Shown one piece after another: positions 26,747 through 40,806 of a stretch of 64,000 bases of DNA. The translations under genes were made by a program, and so were the position numbers. Below the pieces are notes generated by a model, which was not told where the DNA came from, ran no database searches, and worked only from the letters and a program-made list of their open reading frames with translations. Position 1 is the first letter of the stretch; every line of letters begins with the position of its first letter. Source of the DNA: Neelides folsomi (lineage: Eukaryota > Arthropoda > Collembola > Neelipleona > Neelidae); the NCBI GenBank assembly GCA_034687125.1, contig JAQGBZ010000168.1, positions 1 through 64,000 of the forward strand, given 5' to 3'.

Positions 26747-29700
26747 ATATTATGGTTACTCCTATGACGTAAAACTATCCTATTTCTCTCTCACTTGAGG
26801 AAAGAGTGAATTATTGTTTCTTCAAAAAGGATTCGAATTGGATACAATAAAAGATCCTATCTTTTTAGTATTGTTTTACAAAAGGAAATACCTACACATA
26901 TTCCAACATGCGTAAAAAGACAAAATGTGCTCATGGACCAATGTACACGTATGAATATATTTACTAGGTATATATGGAAATCAAGTAAAGAAAGGTACAA
27001 AATGGTAATTGGGAAAACTATCAGTTAAGGAAACTTTGTCAAATCTTTTTGTTAAACTTTTGGTTAAGGCCAATTAATGGCAAATGAATCGAGTTTTAAA
27101 TCCTCATCACAATGTTTAACTTTGAAAGAAAAGTTCTTAATTGTAAGGTGGCAGATTTGAGAGCCAGTTCCCTTTTTTCATTCACGAACGCTTTTACAAT
27201 AGTAGAAGGGAATCCTACGAATCATATGGTCCAATTCTTTTATTTAAATCCAACTTGTTCAAAATTCCGATTATCTGGGTCAATAGTTGGAATCGTAAAA
27301 TTCCCTATGAGACTTGGATTTGAAATGATGGCACAGTGAAATGGTATGGATTGAACCTCAGGTGTTTGTCCAAATAACTCCTTATAGGAATTCTTCAACT
27401 TTAAGGTTTTCTTTGTTCCAATAAACGTTTGTTCGGTTTGTTGAGAGAGTTGAAATTAAATAAGAGTTTGCGATTGTGCTTGAACGAAGGAAACCGTAGT
27501 TCCTGACCCAGATGCTCCCCCTTCTTCACTTCCTTGTTGATTTTCGAAATTGAAATTCGGGTTGATTAGGATGCTTGGGCCTTATTGACTTCCCGTCTAA
27601 ATAAAGTCCTCCCGTCTAACCACCAACAACTTGACACGTTTCTAACAAACCCACATACAATTTGATAATAAATGTAAATAAAACAAATTGATCCATATTT
27701 TATTATTCATTGAATTATTTATTATTTCTGGCTTTACTGTATATAACTATTATTAGCTTTGGCCTCAAATGGCCACGACCTCTGATTAATATTTATTGGT
27801 TCATAACTCTTGGGTCAAGATTAGGAACAAAGTAAATTAAGTCTAATTTAATTAAACCAATTATTTGATTTTATCATCAAACACATTCGAATGACGCAGT
27901 AAAACAAATGGGGAGTACAAAGGATCTTTTAATAGAATTGTTCAATAAGAATCACTGTGAAGCCCTCGAGCCGGATGAACCCTAATGTGTAATATATAAG
28001 AAGTTAAAAGAAAGTGAAGTGAAGTGTGAAATTGGAGGAGTGACCGATGGTGAAAACATCTGTCACCTTCTTTCTTTGATCTCATCCTTTGTCACCTTCC
28101 AATTGAATTACGCGTCTCTACGTATGGGAATTGATCAAATGCTTTCTGGCCTAACCATCAACTCAAAGGAATTTCCCATGACTCGTGAAATACCCAAATT
28201 CGTCAAAGTTTATATAATTCACTAATGTGTACGCTATAATGTGATTAAAATCTGTTAATTATAAAAAGATATTATTAATAATATTTACAAATAAAATAAA
28301 TATAAAAGACTTAATTGTATTTTATGATAAAAAATTATTTAGATTTATTTAAAAATTTTATAACAAAAAAATATCCGAAGGCATGCGTATCGATGTGTTT
28401 ATTTTTTATTTTTCCCAACGATCGAACGATTTTACTTATTAGTGCTTTTCAAACACGGAGGTTATTTTATTTGCATAAGACGAGTCACGCAAATTTTTTA
28501 TTACATGAGAAAACGGAAATGCTTACACGATGTACAACTTTCATTTCCTTGTGCTTAACCATTTAAAGAAACTTGAGATTGAAACAATATATGAAACATA
28601 AGCAGTATTAGGTTCTGAAAAGTCCTTTAATCTTAACTGTGTACTTACATAGCCCATGCAATATTAAATAAATATTTATATTAAAATAATATGTTATGTA
28701 TCGTGTATTGAATAAGTACTAACAATAACTATATGTACTATTTTACTCTGTTTACCGCTTTCTCTCGAAATGTAGTAGAAGTACCACTTTTACTTTTTTA
28801 CGTTTATCACTAACATTAAGTAAACATCAAGCACCGGCTCCCTTTGAATGTTTTTCCACACTCTAATGAAAATTGTCGCTAAACTTTTAACTACAAAAAT
28901 TTGCTGATGCTTTAAATAGATATTGTAGGGGCGAGCGAATGTTCAAATATATGAAGTATCATTGCAAAATTATAAAATTGCATATTTGTTTTAAGCAATT
29001 TGTAAAGACTGCACATCCGGCTATTTTTATGCACCTTACTAAATACTATATTTATGTAGTCGTATTAAAATAAATTCTCACTTTTAAGGATTAAGAAGGT
29101 CTGTATATACTTTGCGCATTGGATATATTTCGAACTATGGCGGTAATCCAGATTTATTATGCGAATTTTAAATCGATTTTGTTGATGCATAGAAAATGAA
29201 AGTGTTGATAATCTTGAAGTTAGTAATTTTCTTACTTGTCAAAAATTCATCACAGGCATTATATTTCATGGGGTCGTTAGTTTTGTTTAAAAGCTTTTAA
29301 AATTGTTTTACTCAACACGTGAAAGAAAACTTTGTGTGTTATCACGTTATCAGTTATAGTTTTCTCCAGTTTTTAATAATATTTATGTGTGTAAGAAAGG
29401 CTGAATATGAAGGTTTTAGAATTGGATAAGATGAAGTGGAATTTATATCGAGTACAATTCTTCTTCCTGTTTTCTTCTCAAATAGCCTTAGTTTTCTCAA
29501 TTTTTCTTGGAAGTGGGTTGGAGTTGGGCAAGGCTCTTCGGCATGCAATGATTGTAACGTTTGTTCTCAGTTTGTGGTTTGGAGGAATAATCATGTCAGA
29601 GTGGCTCTCTTGTCTTTCCAACCACCATTATTACATACAAAAGCTCGTGACCTTTTCCCAAAATTTCAAGACTAGGATGCTAAATATACGATAGTATTAT

Positions 29701-32700
29701 AAATATACCTAGGTAGTAAAGGGGAATTTGGGAGTGGGTGTGTCGAAGAGAAACAAACCGTATTACGAAATTTAGTTCTTACAACCGCACACAACCTTTT
29801 ATCCTCAAAACTCATTTCGACTATGAAATTAAGAATGAATGGACCAAACTTTAACAATGCATGTCGAATATACACAAAATGATTCGTAATGGTATATATC
29901 TCAAATTGAATTATTTGTAATACCCACAAATATTCTTTGAATATTAATATATTTTCTGTTGTTGTTTCCTATAATATTTTGATCCTTTAAGGTATTATGT
30001 AATACGTATTAGGGATATGATATTCATAAATATTTATATTTGAACATATTTACACTCGATACACGTAATGTTATATAGCTATAATTCAAAACTTTGTACT
30101 ACTAGAGAAAGTTTTCCCTATTTGAAATTCGATTTACTCCCATCCTGAACAAATTTACATAAGACCACATATAAAATTTGGAGATCAGAGATTTCTCGTA
30201 TTTTCCTGGCTCAATTCAGAAATCAAATGTGGGTTGGAGCTCAAATTCATGTAAATTTTGCAAAAGGATGTCTCGAACAACGGATGCATCAGATCTAAAA
30301 TCCTACTTTCATTTTCCCACGTATGATTTTCACGTACTGCAAAGTGAGCTAGGAGAGTGTTTATGAATTCACTCCATTTTCAATCCATTACTACCCCATT
30401 TTCATTTCTATTTCGATCCCCCGTAACTTTGATCTTTTATTATAAAAATAAAGTATATTCGATATTGGACTAGATCCAATATTTCCAATTTTTTCAAAAC
30501 GTTTATCTATCTATGATCCTATGATTTTACAAAATTTCATATTAAATATAAAAATAATTTTATTCGAATATTTGATAAAATAAATCTTTACAGATTTAAT
30601 AAAAAATTCATTATATTGATTTATTTTTTAAAATTAAATAATCTTTAAATTAAACACGAAACAATTGAATTTACTAAATGCTGAAAAAAATAATTGCACA
30701 TGAATACAAGAATACTTATCGTTAGTACATGGTATAAGGATAGTATCTTTAAAATTCATTATAGAATCTATCGTTAAATATGGTCCTATTCAGGAAACTT
30801 TTATTGAACGTATAAAGATATTATTCAATCTTTACAATATGGTATAGATAGGAGTTAGAATGGCTGAAGAGCCAATTTGGAAAAAGTCCCATATTCTCAT
30901 CCCATAATCTCCAAGAAGTGTCTTCGAGGTTCCATTTAATATTTCGTATGATAAAAAATTCAATTTCTCCATCATATAAATAAACTTCTCTGTCACCCGC
31001 CGAAGGATTCAAATGTCCAAGTATGGAATGTCATTACTCATTTAAAAATATTTAAATGGTTAATATAATATTTCATTTATGTTATTTTCATAACACAGGT
31101 TCTCCATGTTCAGAACATCTCCCCGGAAGATGGATGGGAAGGGGAATATATGAAGGGTAATAATAATCCACATGGTGAATATGGAGTCTCAAATGGTCCA
31201 TGGAAGGCGATTGAAGTACATTAGCATAAATACATACGCATTAGAGGGACCATAACGTGGAAGATACATTTTATAGAGCGTTACGAGCTCTAAATTACTC
31301 CTCTTCATCTTTGATTCTCCGTTGGAAGGAAGTGAAAAGAAATGTGGACAGCGGTTGGTGAACTGTGAGTGAAGGAAGTGGAGGTTCTTCCTTGGAATTT
31401 GAATTATTACTACTTTCCTAAAGGCATGGACAAGGAGGCAAAGTGGAAAAAATCAATAGAGATAAAAGGGTGAGTGGATTGGGGCTGAAATGGAATGGAC
31501 CGATCCTATTCTAAATGTCGAATCCTTCACTTCTTCCCCTCCATTGACGAAAAGACTGGACACGAGGATGAAAGGAATTTCCCCATAAATATCACGCCTA
31601 TTCACGACCTCCACAACGAGCAAAAATTTCGCAAAATGTGAACTTTCCCCTATATTGTAGAGGATGGGCAAAGATCTTTAGAAATGTTAACGAGCCATGC
31701 AGGTCCTTTGTATTTTATTAGGGCTAAGATGACTATTGATTTTCAATATTTTTTCATGTTGCATAAAAGCCTGAATCTGTCAGATTTATTTAATTAATAA
31801 TTCTATTTAACTAATAATTCATTAATTGGAAACTTAGATAATTGCATATCCATTTTACACATTAAAATCCCCAATGATATTAACAGGATAAAATCACTAT
31901 AAGTTAAATTATAAGGTCATTTTTATTCATGTTATAAAATCAATATTATACTTATTGTGAAGTGTCCTAAAAGTCCTTTTAGAGATAGTAAGATAGTTAT
32001 ACAGATAGTTTATACATGGTTACATTGGTACTACGTATAATATTTAGCTTAGAATTTATATATTAAATATTATATGTAGAGTATGGTATACGATGACATA
32101 AAATGTTATATTTAGTCTGGAATATAGTCTTAAAGGTCCATTGAGAGATGGGAAAGAAGATTGTAAATGGTATATGTGGGATTGTTGGATGAGCGGTGTG
32201 GCAGAGATGAATCCATCCTTTCATCCATTAGCCTCAAAAAACAAGGAGGAGAATCATTGGTGCTCCGTCCGTTCACTTCCAACTTTTTCATTGAAAGAAC
32301 TCAAGAGGAAATTGAGAATAGGGAAAAGAAGTAAGCGATCCCTCGAGAAATTCACAAATGCGGGAGAGGAAAAATACTATTATTCCCTCTCCTCACCCAT
32401 TTCCATTATTACCATTACCTTCAAATTTACATAGCTCCATTTCTTACTACTTATGTATATATCTTTCACTCAATAGATGTATTATTTTTAAATGCTCTTA
32501 TATGGCGAATATGTATGAGCAGATTAGATTACGCTCTCGGACTTACTCAAACTTTAACAATCTTTTGCTTCCCTAATTGTGTATTTCCCTTCCTCATTTC
32601 GAATGAATTATTTATGCAACGTTAACTTAATTTAATATTTTCATAATTTATATGTTTTGGGTTAAAATAAATGCACCCATTTTAACAACTAATTAAATTC

Positions 32701-35700
32701 TCATGTTTTTTGTAATTGCTCTTATTACAAAAATTTTCAAATAACAATAAGTCTCTCTAGAGAATGGCATTATTAGCGAGTAATTAAAGTAGAGAAAATT
32801 TTCAAACCAATTGAAAATAAAAATGGGTCATTGAACTGTAATTAAATTTATTTATCCAATAAAAATAGCCTCTAGGTTAAAGTATATATATGATAAATTC
32901 AATATTCTTAATCACGAAAAACAAATAAGCAAGGGAGATTGAACATTGAAGAATCTGTAACATAGGATAATATTTGCCAAGTTTACTCATAACTGTAAGG
33001 GAGTAAACGCGTGAGGAAAAATGTATCAAAGCCCTTGGGGACGAGATGAAGTGAAGAGTGGAGCAAACACTCGGGGGTTTTAATGGGAATACTCGGGTTT
33101 TACATTTGAGGGAATTGGTAGTGCGGAATCTGGCCTTTTCGTTTGTAATCCGCCTTGGAGGTTCTCTGGACGGAGAGATAGCCTCTGCAAACTTTCTATA
33201 TCAACTCACATGGAATCCAATGAAGAAGAACCGAGAGTTTGTATCATACTGGGACTGGCAATTCTCCAAACTCTCGTTTGAGACTCCAAAGAACAACTTG
33301 GGGTTGTGTCAGTGGAATCTCCCGCCAGCCCGCCTTTACCACGTCCACCCTTCCTACATACAATGGGAATAATTCCTTAAATCGATATAAACGTTCAAAA
33401 CTAGCGACAAAATAAGGGAGCAAGTGAATTCAATTTAATACTTTATCCAGTCAGTTCATTGTAATGTAAAACATCTAAAACAGTAAATTGTAAAATGTCC
33501 TTTACTTGACTTTAATTCTACTCTGTTCGCCACTTTAAACTATCCAAGTTCGCAATTTGAAATTTTTATAAATCTTTCAATTCTGGTCGTCTAAACAAAT
33601 GATCCCTAAATAAATATTATCCAATAGTGCTACATGTTGAAATAACTACATTTTTATATTTGTAGAATTTGTATCATACACAATTAATAAAATTTCTAAA
33701 CATTTCATTTTCATTCAATATTACTAAAAAAGTAAGTATAGTACTTATATCAGTACGTCCCATATAAAGAGTAACCAAACTAAAACTAACTATTTTGTAG
33801 AGAAAAAAACAATCAGTTGTTCTAATTTTCTTTTATCGAATTGGATTAAGATAAAGTTCAATCCTGTTTCAGCTTATCAAACATTAGAACTAAATCAAGT
33901 ATCAACTCAACGAAAAAGTCTATATTGCGAGAATGGTTAAATGTTTTAGTCTTTTAATGGAATTTATATTTTGTATTTATAAGCTTAAACCATTTAGTAG
34001 AAATAGAAATTAATTAGTGTTTTTGAACCTTTTAATTAACTCTTTAATCCCATTTTTCAATAAAGATATTAAACCCTTCAGCTTAATTTTACTTTTACTC
34101 CTCGCTCCTTGTTCAATAATATGTGTGTCTTATCGCACGAAATTCCCCCAAGACTCAAGTGGCTAGCGATAAGTTGTAGAAGTCATTTTGTATCTCCAAG
34201 TATTTAGTCTCAAGAGGATGAATATCATTTAACTTGTAAGATTAAAAAACTTTCTCACTCTCCCAAACCCTTTTTCTTCAAGAAACACACTCTAAATTTA
34301 AAAAATAAACTTTTCAAGTGTCACGAAGCATAAATACCAGAGATTCATTTAGTTAATGGGTTCAAGATTACATCTAATTCTTCTCACTTTTCTTTTTTCC
34401 CTCTTTACCAACATGGCTTTATTTAGGAATAAAGAAAGTTTAAATTCAATTAAATATAAAGTTTGAGATTTGAAATAAATAACATTCAATAAATATCAAA
34501 AAGCTAAAGAATAATAGTTAACGTAATAAAATTCTTTTTGAATATTTACAATATTAATTAGGATTAATTAAAGCGATATGACAAATAAGAAAAGGACTTG
34601 AGAATATTTCCCAACAGAATAAAAATATGAGGATGACATTTGTGATGTGTAGGCGGAGAACGTTCGTTTGTAGCGGATGTTTATTAAAGGGAAAGTCAAA
34701 CAGATTGAAGGCCAAAGGCTTTCTCTCTTTCCCTTTCAACTTCCAAGAAAAGATGAGCAAACAAACGTTAACTAAAGTAAGTAGTCATACACGTAAGAGA
34801 GAATTTGGAAAATTATCCTCCTTTTTGTTCATTATAGTCAGCCCACTCTTGTGTACACAACTCAAAAGGCAAACAAATTGGAAAGAGAAAAGGAGAAAAG
34901 TCGCACTCTTATTTCACATATATTAAATATCTTCATTCATACTTAATAATATCAGCATGATATCAACATATTCTATTATCATTAAATAGTGTACATAATC
35001 CAATACTTACAATAGGTACATATTACATAATATGTAATACTAAATAAATACATTCATACAATAAAGTAAATGTAAAAGCATGTTTTTTCTTTATAAGTAT
35101 TATTGTATGATAATGCACAAATATTATTACTTAAATTCCAATAGATAATTATTGATTGAGTTTGTAAATATTCCTCGAGTGTAATGTAAATATGTATGAT
35201 ATTCAATACAATTTTGCATAATTACAGCACTAAATATTAACTATTATGGTTGAGGAATTTTTTCTTATTATTGTATACAAAACTCCAATTATTAAGCTAA
35301 AAATTGAATTAATATTTAATTTCAATTTGCATGTTGTTTATTAAAAAAGGTGCACGCTGCACTGTTACGTGTAAAAAATGAACACAAAGGAAATTTGTGT
35401 GTTGAGTTGAAAGTTATAAAAGAAGGAAGTGGGGAATAAAAGAGGAGAAATTGATTGATGAGATGAATGAACGGATATATTATTAATTCTTCATCGGAGA
35501 GAATATTATTTGATTAATTTCCTTCTCCGGTCGACGGGCCATTGAGAGCGAGTGTGAGGAAGGCGAAACTTCGTTCTCTTTTGATTGAGACATTTCCGTT
35601 TCCTTCAAAGCTCAAACTCTTATTAAATTAATATGGAACCCCACGTTTGCCCATAGGAGAAACTCTTGAATGAGGAAGGATAGGAAAGAAAAAGAAAACA

Positions 35701-36300
35701 ACCCTCTCTTCTCTCTTCAATTACTCTCCTACAAAATTATATTTCGTACATTTTAAGCCCTCATAAAACAATCTAAATAGAAAATTGGATTTTTGATTAA
35801 TGGTTCTCTCATTAATTGATCCTTCCATGTCACTCTCTATTAAACTCATTAATACCCAGTCACTTTTACACGCATGAATCCTTTTAATGGCCATTTCTCC
35901 TAATTATCACTAGAACAATCAAATAGTTCCTCGCACGTTCTTTCTTCATGTTCTTTTTCATCAAATTTTGTAGTTGTCGTAAAATATAAGTGTGTATACT
36001 GATATACATACCTATACTAATGTAGCATATTAATTGTTATAATATCCAAAATAATAAATACACATATTGAATATAATTTTCAATATTAGTTAATAATACA
36101 AAGATATTCATGATAAATAATAAATTTTACATATGTCCCATACTTTTAATAATTAATTACTTTTAAGACTATTAACATTGACTTGCTTATGCTTATACAT
36201 TTAAAATTGAAGTTAAAAATATTTCACAAAGTTTCACGAAACATTAAAATCAGCAATAATCATGCATCAACCATAACCATAAACCTTAATACAAAATTTA

Positions 36301-36408
36301 AAAAACACATGCAATTGTGATTACTCGTTTAATCTTGTAAAACATTAATTATTAAAAAACACATGCAATTGTGATTACTCGTTTAATGTTGTAAAACATT
36401 AATTATTA
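36301..36408. repeat. 54-bp tandem duplication
   Basis: Two head-to-tail 54-bp units (36301-36354 and 36355-36408) differ at one base by eye (AATCTTG versus AATGTTG). A third unit begins with AAAAAACA and then diverges. The near identity in an AT-rich background indicates a recent duplication, probably by replication slippage or unequal exchange. No coding or structural role is apparent. Confidence 0.93.
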
Positions 36409-38264
36409 AAAAACAAATGTGCCGCTCATTGTTGTTTTTAAGATAAATTAAACATGTGGAGCAATTAAGAATGAAATTTGATACTTGGAAGCTCATGGGG
36501 GAAAGAACAAAGAATTGGAACGTTTCAATATTAAGTACTAAAGTAGAGAGTTAGAGTCGTATTATGAAAGTCATAAAATGTGTTAGGAATGGGAATAAGA
36601 GCCGTTTTTCATCAAGGCCCACAATTGTAAGAGAGATCCCCTGCACACACGTTGGATACACCATGCAGTTATTATTAAGAGTTATACATTTTATACCATA
36701 ATTCTTTCCTGTTTGGAAAGGAATGGGACATTGGACCCTTTTTGAATTTATTGAACATTGAATGTATGAAGGGAGTAAAAGTCTTATGTGTGTAATATAT
36801 GAATATGCATATTTTATTGTGTCCGCTTTTAAAAGGACCCATTTGTTTAGTTTTTACCAGACCAGAGCGACCATATGCTTCTGTCTTTTTTCTCGATGAG
36901 GAATTTCCCAACCGGGAAGATGAGAATTAGACTCGCGAATAAATCCTTCTAGTATATTATATAACTATCATTAAATATTTCCCAACTTGTAATTCGATCT
37001 ATCTATTCTTTATAATTTTAATGCTGATATATTCCATATATGGATAAGTACATATAGGTATACATAATGTACTGGATACATAATGTAGAAATATATTTCA
37101 ATCCTTGCATGTAAAATCTTATAGTATAAGAGGTAAAAATAAAATTATATGGTTAAGGTTATGTAAACCGTATTTAAGCTTGTAAGTGCAAATACTGTAT
37201 AGGTAAACTTATGTTAGTTTCATGATGCTTTAATTTATAATAATATTGTAAGGATATTTGCTTATGCTGTTAAATGATCACAGTGGTTTCTATTATATTA
37301 TATTCCATTTGATGGTATAGGTATGAACATATGTACCATAGGTGATGTATTTCATTGTGTGTGAGCCTTTATTATTTTATTTTCATTGGAAGAGTCGGAG
37401 GTCTCAGATTTTGGTGAATCCATGTGGGGAAGGAGATTATATTGCATTATAAGGCGGCTACTTCCAAGCTTTCCTCATTTTTCACTTTGAGTCGTAAATC
37501 ATCTCTCGTTCTTCCGCATAATGTATTTCCTTCCCCAGAACTTCATTTCCAATCCTGGGCCCTCTGGAGTCCCTCGCTGAATGTCTCTCTCTGCAGCGTC
37601 GAGGCACTCTCGAAGACCCAACCCTTTCCCCACAAATCTTAACTTTGACTTCATGTTCAAGATGAATGCCTTGTATTAATATTGTATCGTCTCCTTTTAG
37701 TGTCGAAATATTGAAAACTTTCACTTGATTCATTACGGATGCTCCGTTGAACCCTATTTTCATATGCAAATCCAAAATGGAACCAATAAAAAAATAATTT
37801 TTTAGTGATGAATGTGAACATTCTCAAAATTTATTTCTTGACAAGTGGCTTATGCATTTTTACATTAAGATTAAACCAAAAAAAACTTTATGGAATGAAA
37901 TCGAATAGTTTTCAAAATCTAAACAAATATAAGATTTTTTCAGATATTTTTGAAAATAAGATCTACAGTTTAAATGTCACCATTTTTTATTTTTGTATGT
38001 AGGTACTAATGAAAATCATTGTTTTTTAATTTATTAGTCAATTATAGTTCAATTTAGAATTTAAGCTTAATTACTGTCAATTGTAATTTAATACACATAT
38101 TAAGTATCTGTACTATACTGTACGTACTTATTACATTTTTTGAAAAAAAATTTAGTTTTGTTTGGCTAGCCTGGAGGCATCATATTTAAAGTTGAAACGA
38201 CACAATGGGTAATAGGATAGAGAACTGTGCAATTTGAGAGCATGGATGGATAGAGACGTTGAAG
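36409..38264. other. Non-coding stretch between the tandem repeat and the orphan gene
   Basis: No supported gene. A minus-strand open frame at 37482-37775 has a plausible acceptor-like AAAATAG near 37755, but I do not recognise its product (it includes NQVKVFNISTLKGDD), and no matching donor is clear. It could be an unrelated exon or chance. An ATTAAA on the minus strand near 38090 could serve as a poly(A) signal for the orphan gene to the right. Confidence 0.4.
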
Positions 38265-38588
38265 TTAATTAAGGAACCAATCTGAAGGATTGCTTCGTAC
38301 ACTGCTAACCAAATTTCTTCCAGGGAGCTTCCTAGAACTTTCATGCCCCGCATCCTTCTCAAGAACTTCTATTCTTAAAGGAGGATTGTTCAAAAGTAAT
38401 GATGGACAATGATTCACAATGGAGCGCCGATTTCCAGACATCTTCAGTTCTTTAATTAGAGGCCACATAACATTCATGTCCAATTTCTTTGAAGGAACAT
38501 TGGAATTATCTGAATACAATTCATATTTAGGGCATTGACATTGCATGTGATCTCCTCGTTCTTCAGACGTTAATTGACCGTCATTTTT
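38265..38588 (-). CDS. Orphan two-exon gene, second exon
   Basis: Second coding exon of a predicted 165-residue protein. It starts after a good acceptor (T-rich tract ending ATTCATTAG, complement of 38589 onward), continues the frame of the upstream exon in phase 0, and runs 107 codons to a TAA at 38265. The segment starts KNDGQLTSEERGDHMQCQC, has a small cysteine cluster (CQCPKYE), then a mixed-charge region with MWPLIKEL, and a basic, serine-rich end finishing SDWFLN. There is no transmembrane segment, signal peptide or motif I can name. The evidence that it is real is the open frame on both sides of a canonical intron in a region whose random frames are usually interrupted. I do not recognise the family. 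Confidence 0.55.
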   Translation of the reverse strand, partial: KNDGQLTSEERGDHMQCQCPKYELYSDNSNVPSKKLDMNVMWPLIKELKMSGNRRSIVNHCPSLLLNNPPLRIEVLEKDAGHESSRKLPGRNLVSSVRSNPSDWFLN

Positions 38589-38689
38589 CTAATGAATAAA
38601 ATAAAAAAATTTAGAAAATTAGCCAAAGTTAAATAAAATTTTATCGGATCATAAGTATAATACTACAGTTAAATTAAATCTTATCCTAC
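38589..38689 (-). other. 101-bp GT-AG intron of the orphan gene
   Basis: On the minus strand the intron begins GTAGGATAAG and ends TTTTATTCATTAG after a long T-rich tract. It falls between codons (phase 0), joining ...KNKLW to KNDGQ.... Its short length and higher A+T than the exons fit a small invertebrate intron. Confidence 0.55.
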
Positions 38690-38863
38690 CCATAATTTAT
38701 TTTTTGATTCGAGATAATTGACCCTTGTGCTTTCTCTGCTTGGAGTATTCATAAGTGCACGGAATCTCTTATCCCTTTCTGCTATTTTTAACTCTCTTCC
38801 ATCATCATACATCTCGCTTGAAAAGATCACTGTTAGAGGTTTATTAAAACAAGTAAAAGCCAT
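38690..38863 (-). CDS. Orphan two-exon gene, first exon
   Basis: First coding exon, 58 codons. The ATG at 38863 is preceded in frame by a TAA five codons upstream, so it is the first possible start in this exon as read. The product begins MAFTCFNKPLTVIFSSEM and continues DDGRELKIAERDKRFRAL, a strongly charged stretch with helical potential, then ESTRVNYLESKNKLW before the donor. The first 15 residues are mildly hydrophobic but do not look like a standard signal peptide. The gene has the same orientation as dpr and lies 21 kb upstream of its signal-peptide exon, so it could be an independent gene or one nested in a dpr leader intron. Function unknown. Confidence 0.55.
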
Positions 38864-40806
38864 TATAACACTTGGAATTTATCTAATAAAACGAATAAAA
38901 TTTTACCAAGTTTAGAATTTTTGTATGTAGTTTTTTTACTTTTTGTGTTATTTGGGTCAAATTCGTTACTTTAGATTTATATAAAATTGTGTAGGCGGGA
39001 AAGGGGAAGGAGGAGGGAGATTGGATTTATGATTAAGATTTTGAAAAGTTAATTGAAAGGAGGAGGGAATGTGTGTGGGAAAGTTTGTCAGCCGGAAGAA
39101 GAATTTGAGAGAGATTGATTGGAATAGAGAGGAGGCTTTTGAACTTAAGCTCATAAGACGGGACCAGAGGATCCTCCGCCCTCAAGTAAAATGGGTGAAA
39201 CAACGAGATCAGAGTTTCGACGGAAGCGGAAGAGCTTAGATTAGATGAGATTTTAAATCTTTTTATTTCCCATTAGAGAAATGAAGTCAATAAGTCGGTT
39301 CTAAATCCCAAACTAAAATATGAAATCAACCCTAAAAGAAAGTTACCAAATGAGAATCCACCATTCTAATCTAATCCATTAATTGTGTCTTTATTATACA
39401 AGGATTCTATATTTTAATATAATATTTTAAACCATTAAATGCGATTTACCATTTTTACTAATTTAACTAAATATGTAACATAAATTATTATTATAAATTA
39501 TTTTGACCCAAATCAAAACAAAGAAGTATTTATGGTAAATAAATATTTTTAGCTCATTGTTCAAAATCTAACAGGAATAGATGATGTTCAAACAACGGTT
39601 ATTTCCAATTATTAAAATGATGAATTAGGAGAAAGATGAATATTGATTCTCTCTATTATTGCTTATAAGGTTGAAGATACAAACAAGGTAAATAGCTTAC
39701 GTTGGCATATTATGTAATGAAGGGATTAGGTAATTTCCTCTAATGTGATCTTAATCTAAATGGGGTCCTCCGGAATAAAGCTGAAATAGTGATGAATGTG
39801 TATAATAGAAAATGTACCATATTACATACAGTATTACATATAACCCAGTATATGTAATATGTAAACCTATATTACTTATTCCTATACCTTGTTGATACGA
39901 GCAAGCTTTTAACGAGTTTCTTTGTTTTGAGCATGGAAAATTGTACACATGTTCAGTTTATTAGACTTCAATCATTTTCCCACTTAATCTCATTGTCTTT
40001 TGGCAAATACAACCTCGAAGGAAATATTACACACAAGTCGTAAAGCAATATCAATTTATATATTAAGTCATATAACCCCTTTTTATACCTTTTTATCACG
40101 AGTCGCCTTCATTTCCATTTTTGAATATTCATCGAATCAGTTACAAGTTTAAAACTGAACCCGAATGTGCGAAAGAGGAATTGTCGCAAAGGAAGACCAA
40201 ACGTGTGGAAGTGTCATTTCCACCCCTTTTCCGTTTGTTTCTGTTTTGGAGAGGACGGTGAAAGTACGTAGGGAAGGAAATTAAAATTGTAGGGCTTTAC
40301 TGCAATCGATCCCTTCAAAATTAAGTATGTACCAATGCGGAGACATGCACAATGGCTTCATGAGCTTATGTCGACACTAGTCGTTATATGATAATGTAAG
40401 AAAAGAAAATTGCTATATGTGAGATTCTTATGCAGTGGCGGTAGTTGAAAATATCTCTTATTGGATTGTGTGATGTGCGTGCGGATAGTCGGGATCTCTC
40501 AAGAGAAATGAGTAATGAGAATGAGTGAGTGGGTCCAAGGAGAGGCAACGAGACGGAAATGTAAATACCTTCCGTGCAATAGAGTGAGAATAATCTCTGC
40601 TCTTAACTTTCCTTCACTCGAATCAAAGGAACGAGAAAGTCATCTCCGCATTCCTCATTCAAGAAATCTCAAATATTTTAAATACTCTCATGAGAGGAAT
40701 ATTTTGAAGATCCTTTTATAAAATCCTTCCTCTGCTTTCTACATAACTACCTACATTATCTGTAGTATGCAGTATGATGAAGATCTGGAAAATACAATCA
40801 AAATCA
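38864..40806. other. Non-coding stretch between the orphan gene and the mariner cluster
   Basis: No supported gene. It holds a purine-rich patch at about 38990-39240 and AT-rich sequence elsewhere. Short open frames (38966-39154 minus, 39751-39948 minus, 40515-40721 plus) show no family resemblance. The promoter of the orphan minus-strand gene should lie just above 38863, but no clear TATA or initiator stands out. Confidence 0.4.

Larger units (their letters stand above)
16912..36300. other. Long non-coding stretch, likely dpr leader intron or intergenic DNA
   Basis: I could not support any gene in these 19.4 kb. The sequence is AT-rich with low-complexity purine/pyrimidine patches. Open frames of 60-105 codons occur on both strands, for example 24944-25196 plus, 26274-26510 minus and 33058-33372 plus, but none resembles a known family. 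The most exon-like piece is 20754-20930 minus, reported as a finding. The small repeats that stand out are (AAT)6 at 20573-20590, an 11-C run at 25384-25394 and a 14-bp tandem duplication at 26719-26746. If the dpr gene has a distal promoter, some of this is its first intron. Confidence 0.5.

Noticed and set aside
33058-33372. 104-codon plus-strand frame in a G+C-richer patch
   Set aside because: No recognisable motif or convincing splice sites, and similar-length frames occur by chance in the other G+C-richer patches.
40434-40450. CAGTGGCGG, resembling some hAT transposon ends
   Set aside because: No partner end or 8-bp duplication nearby.
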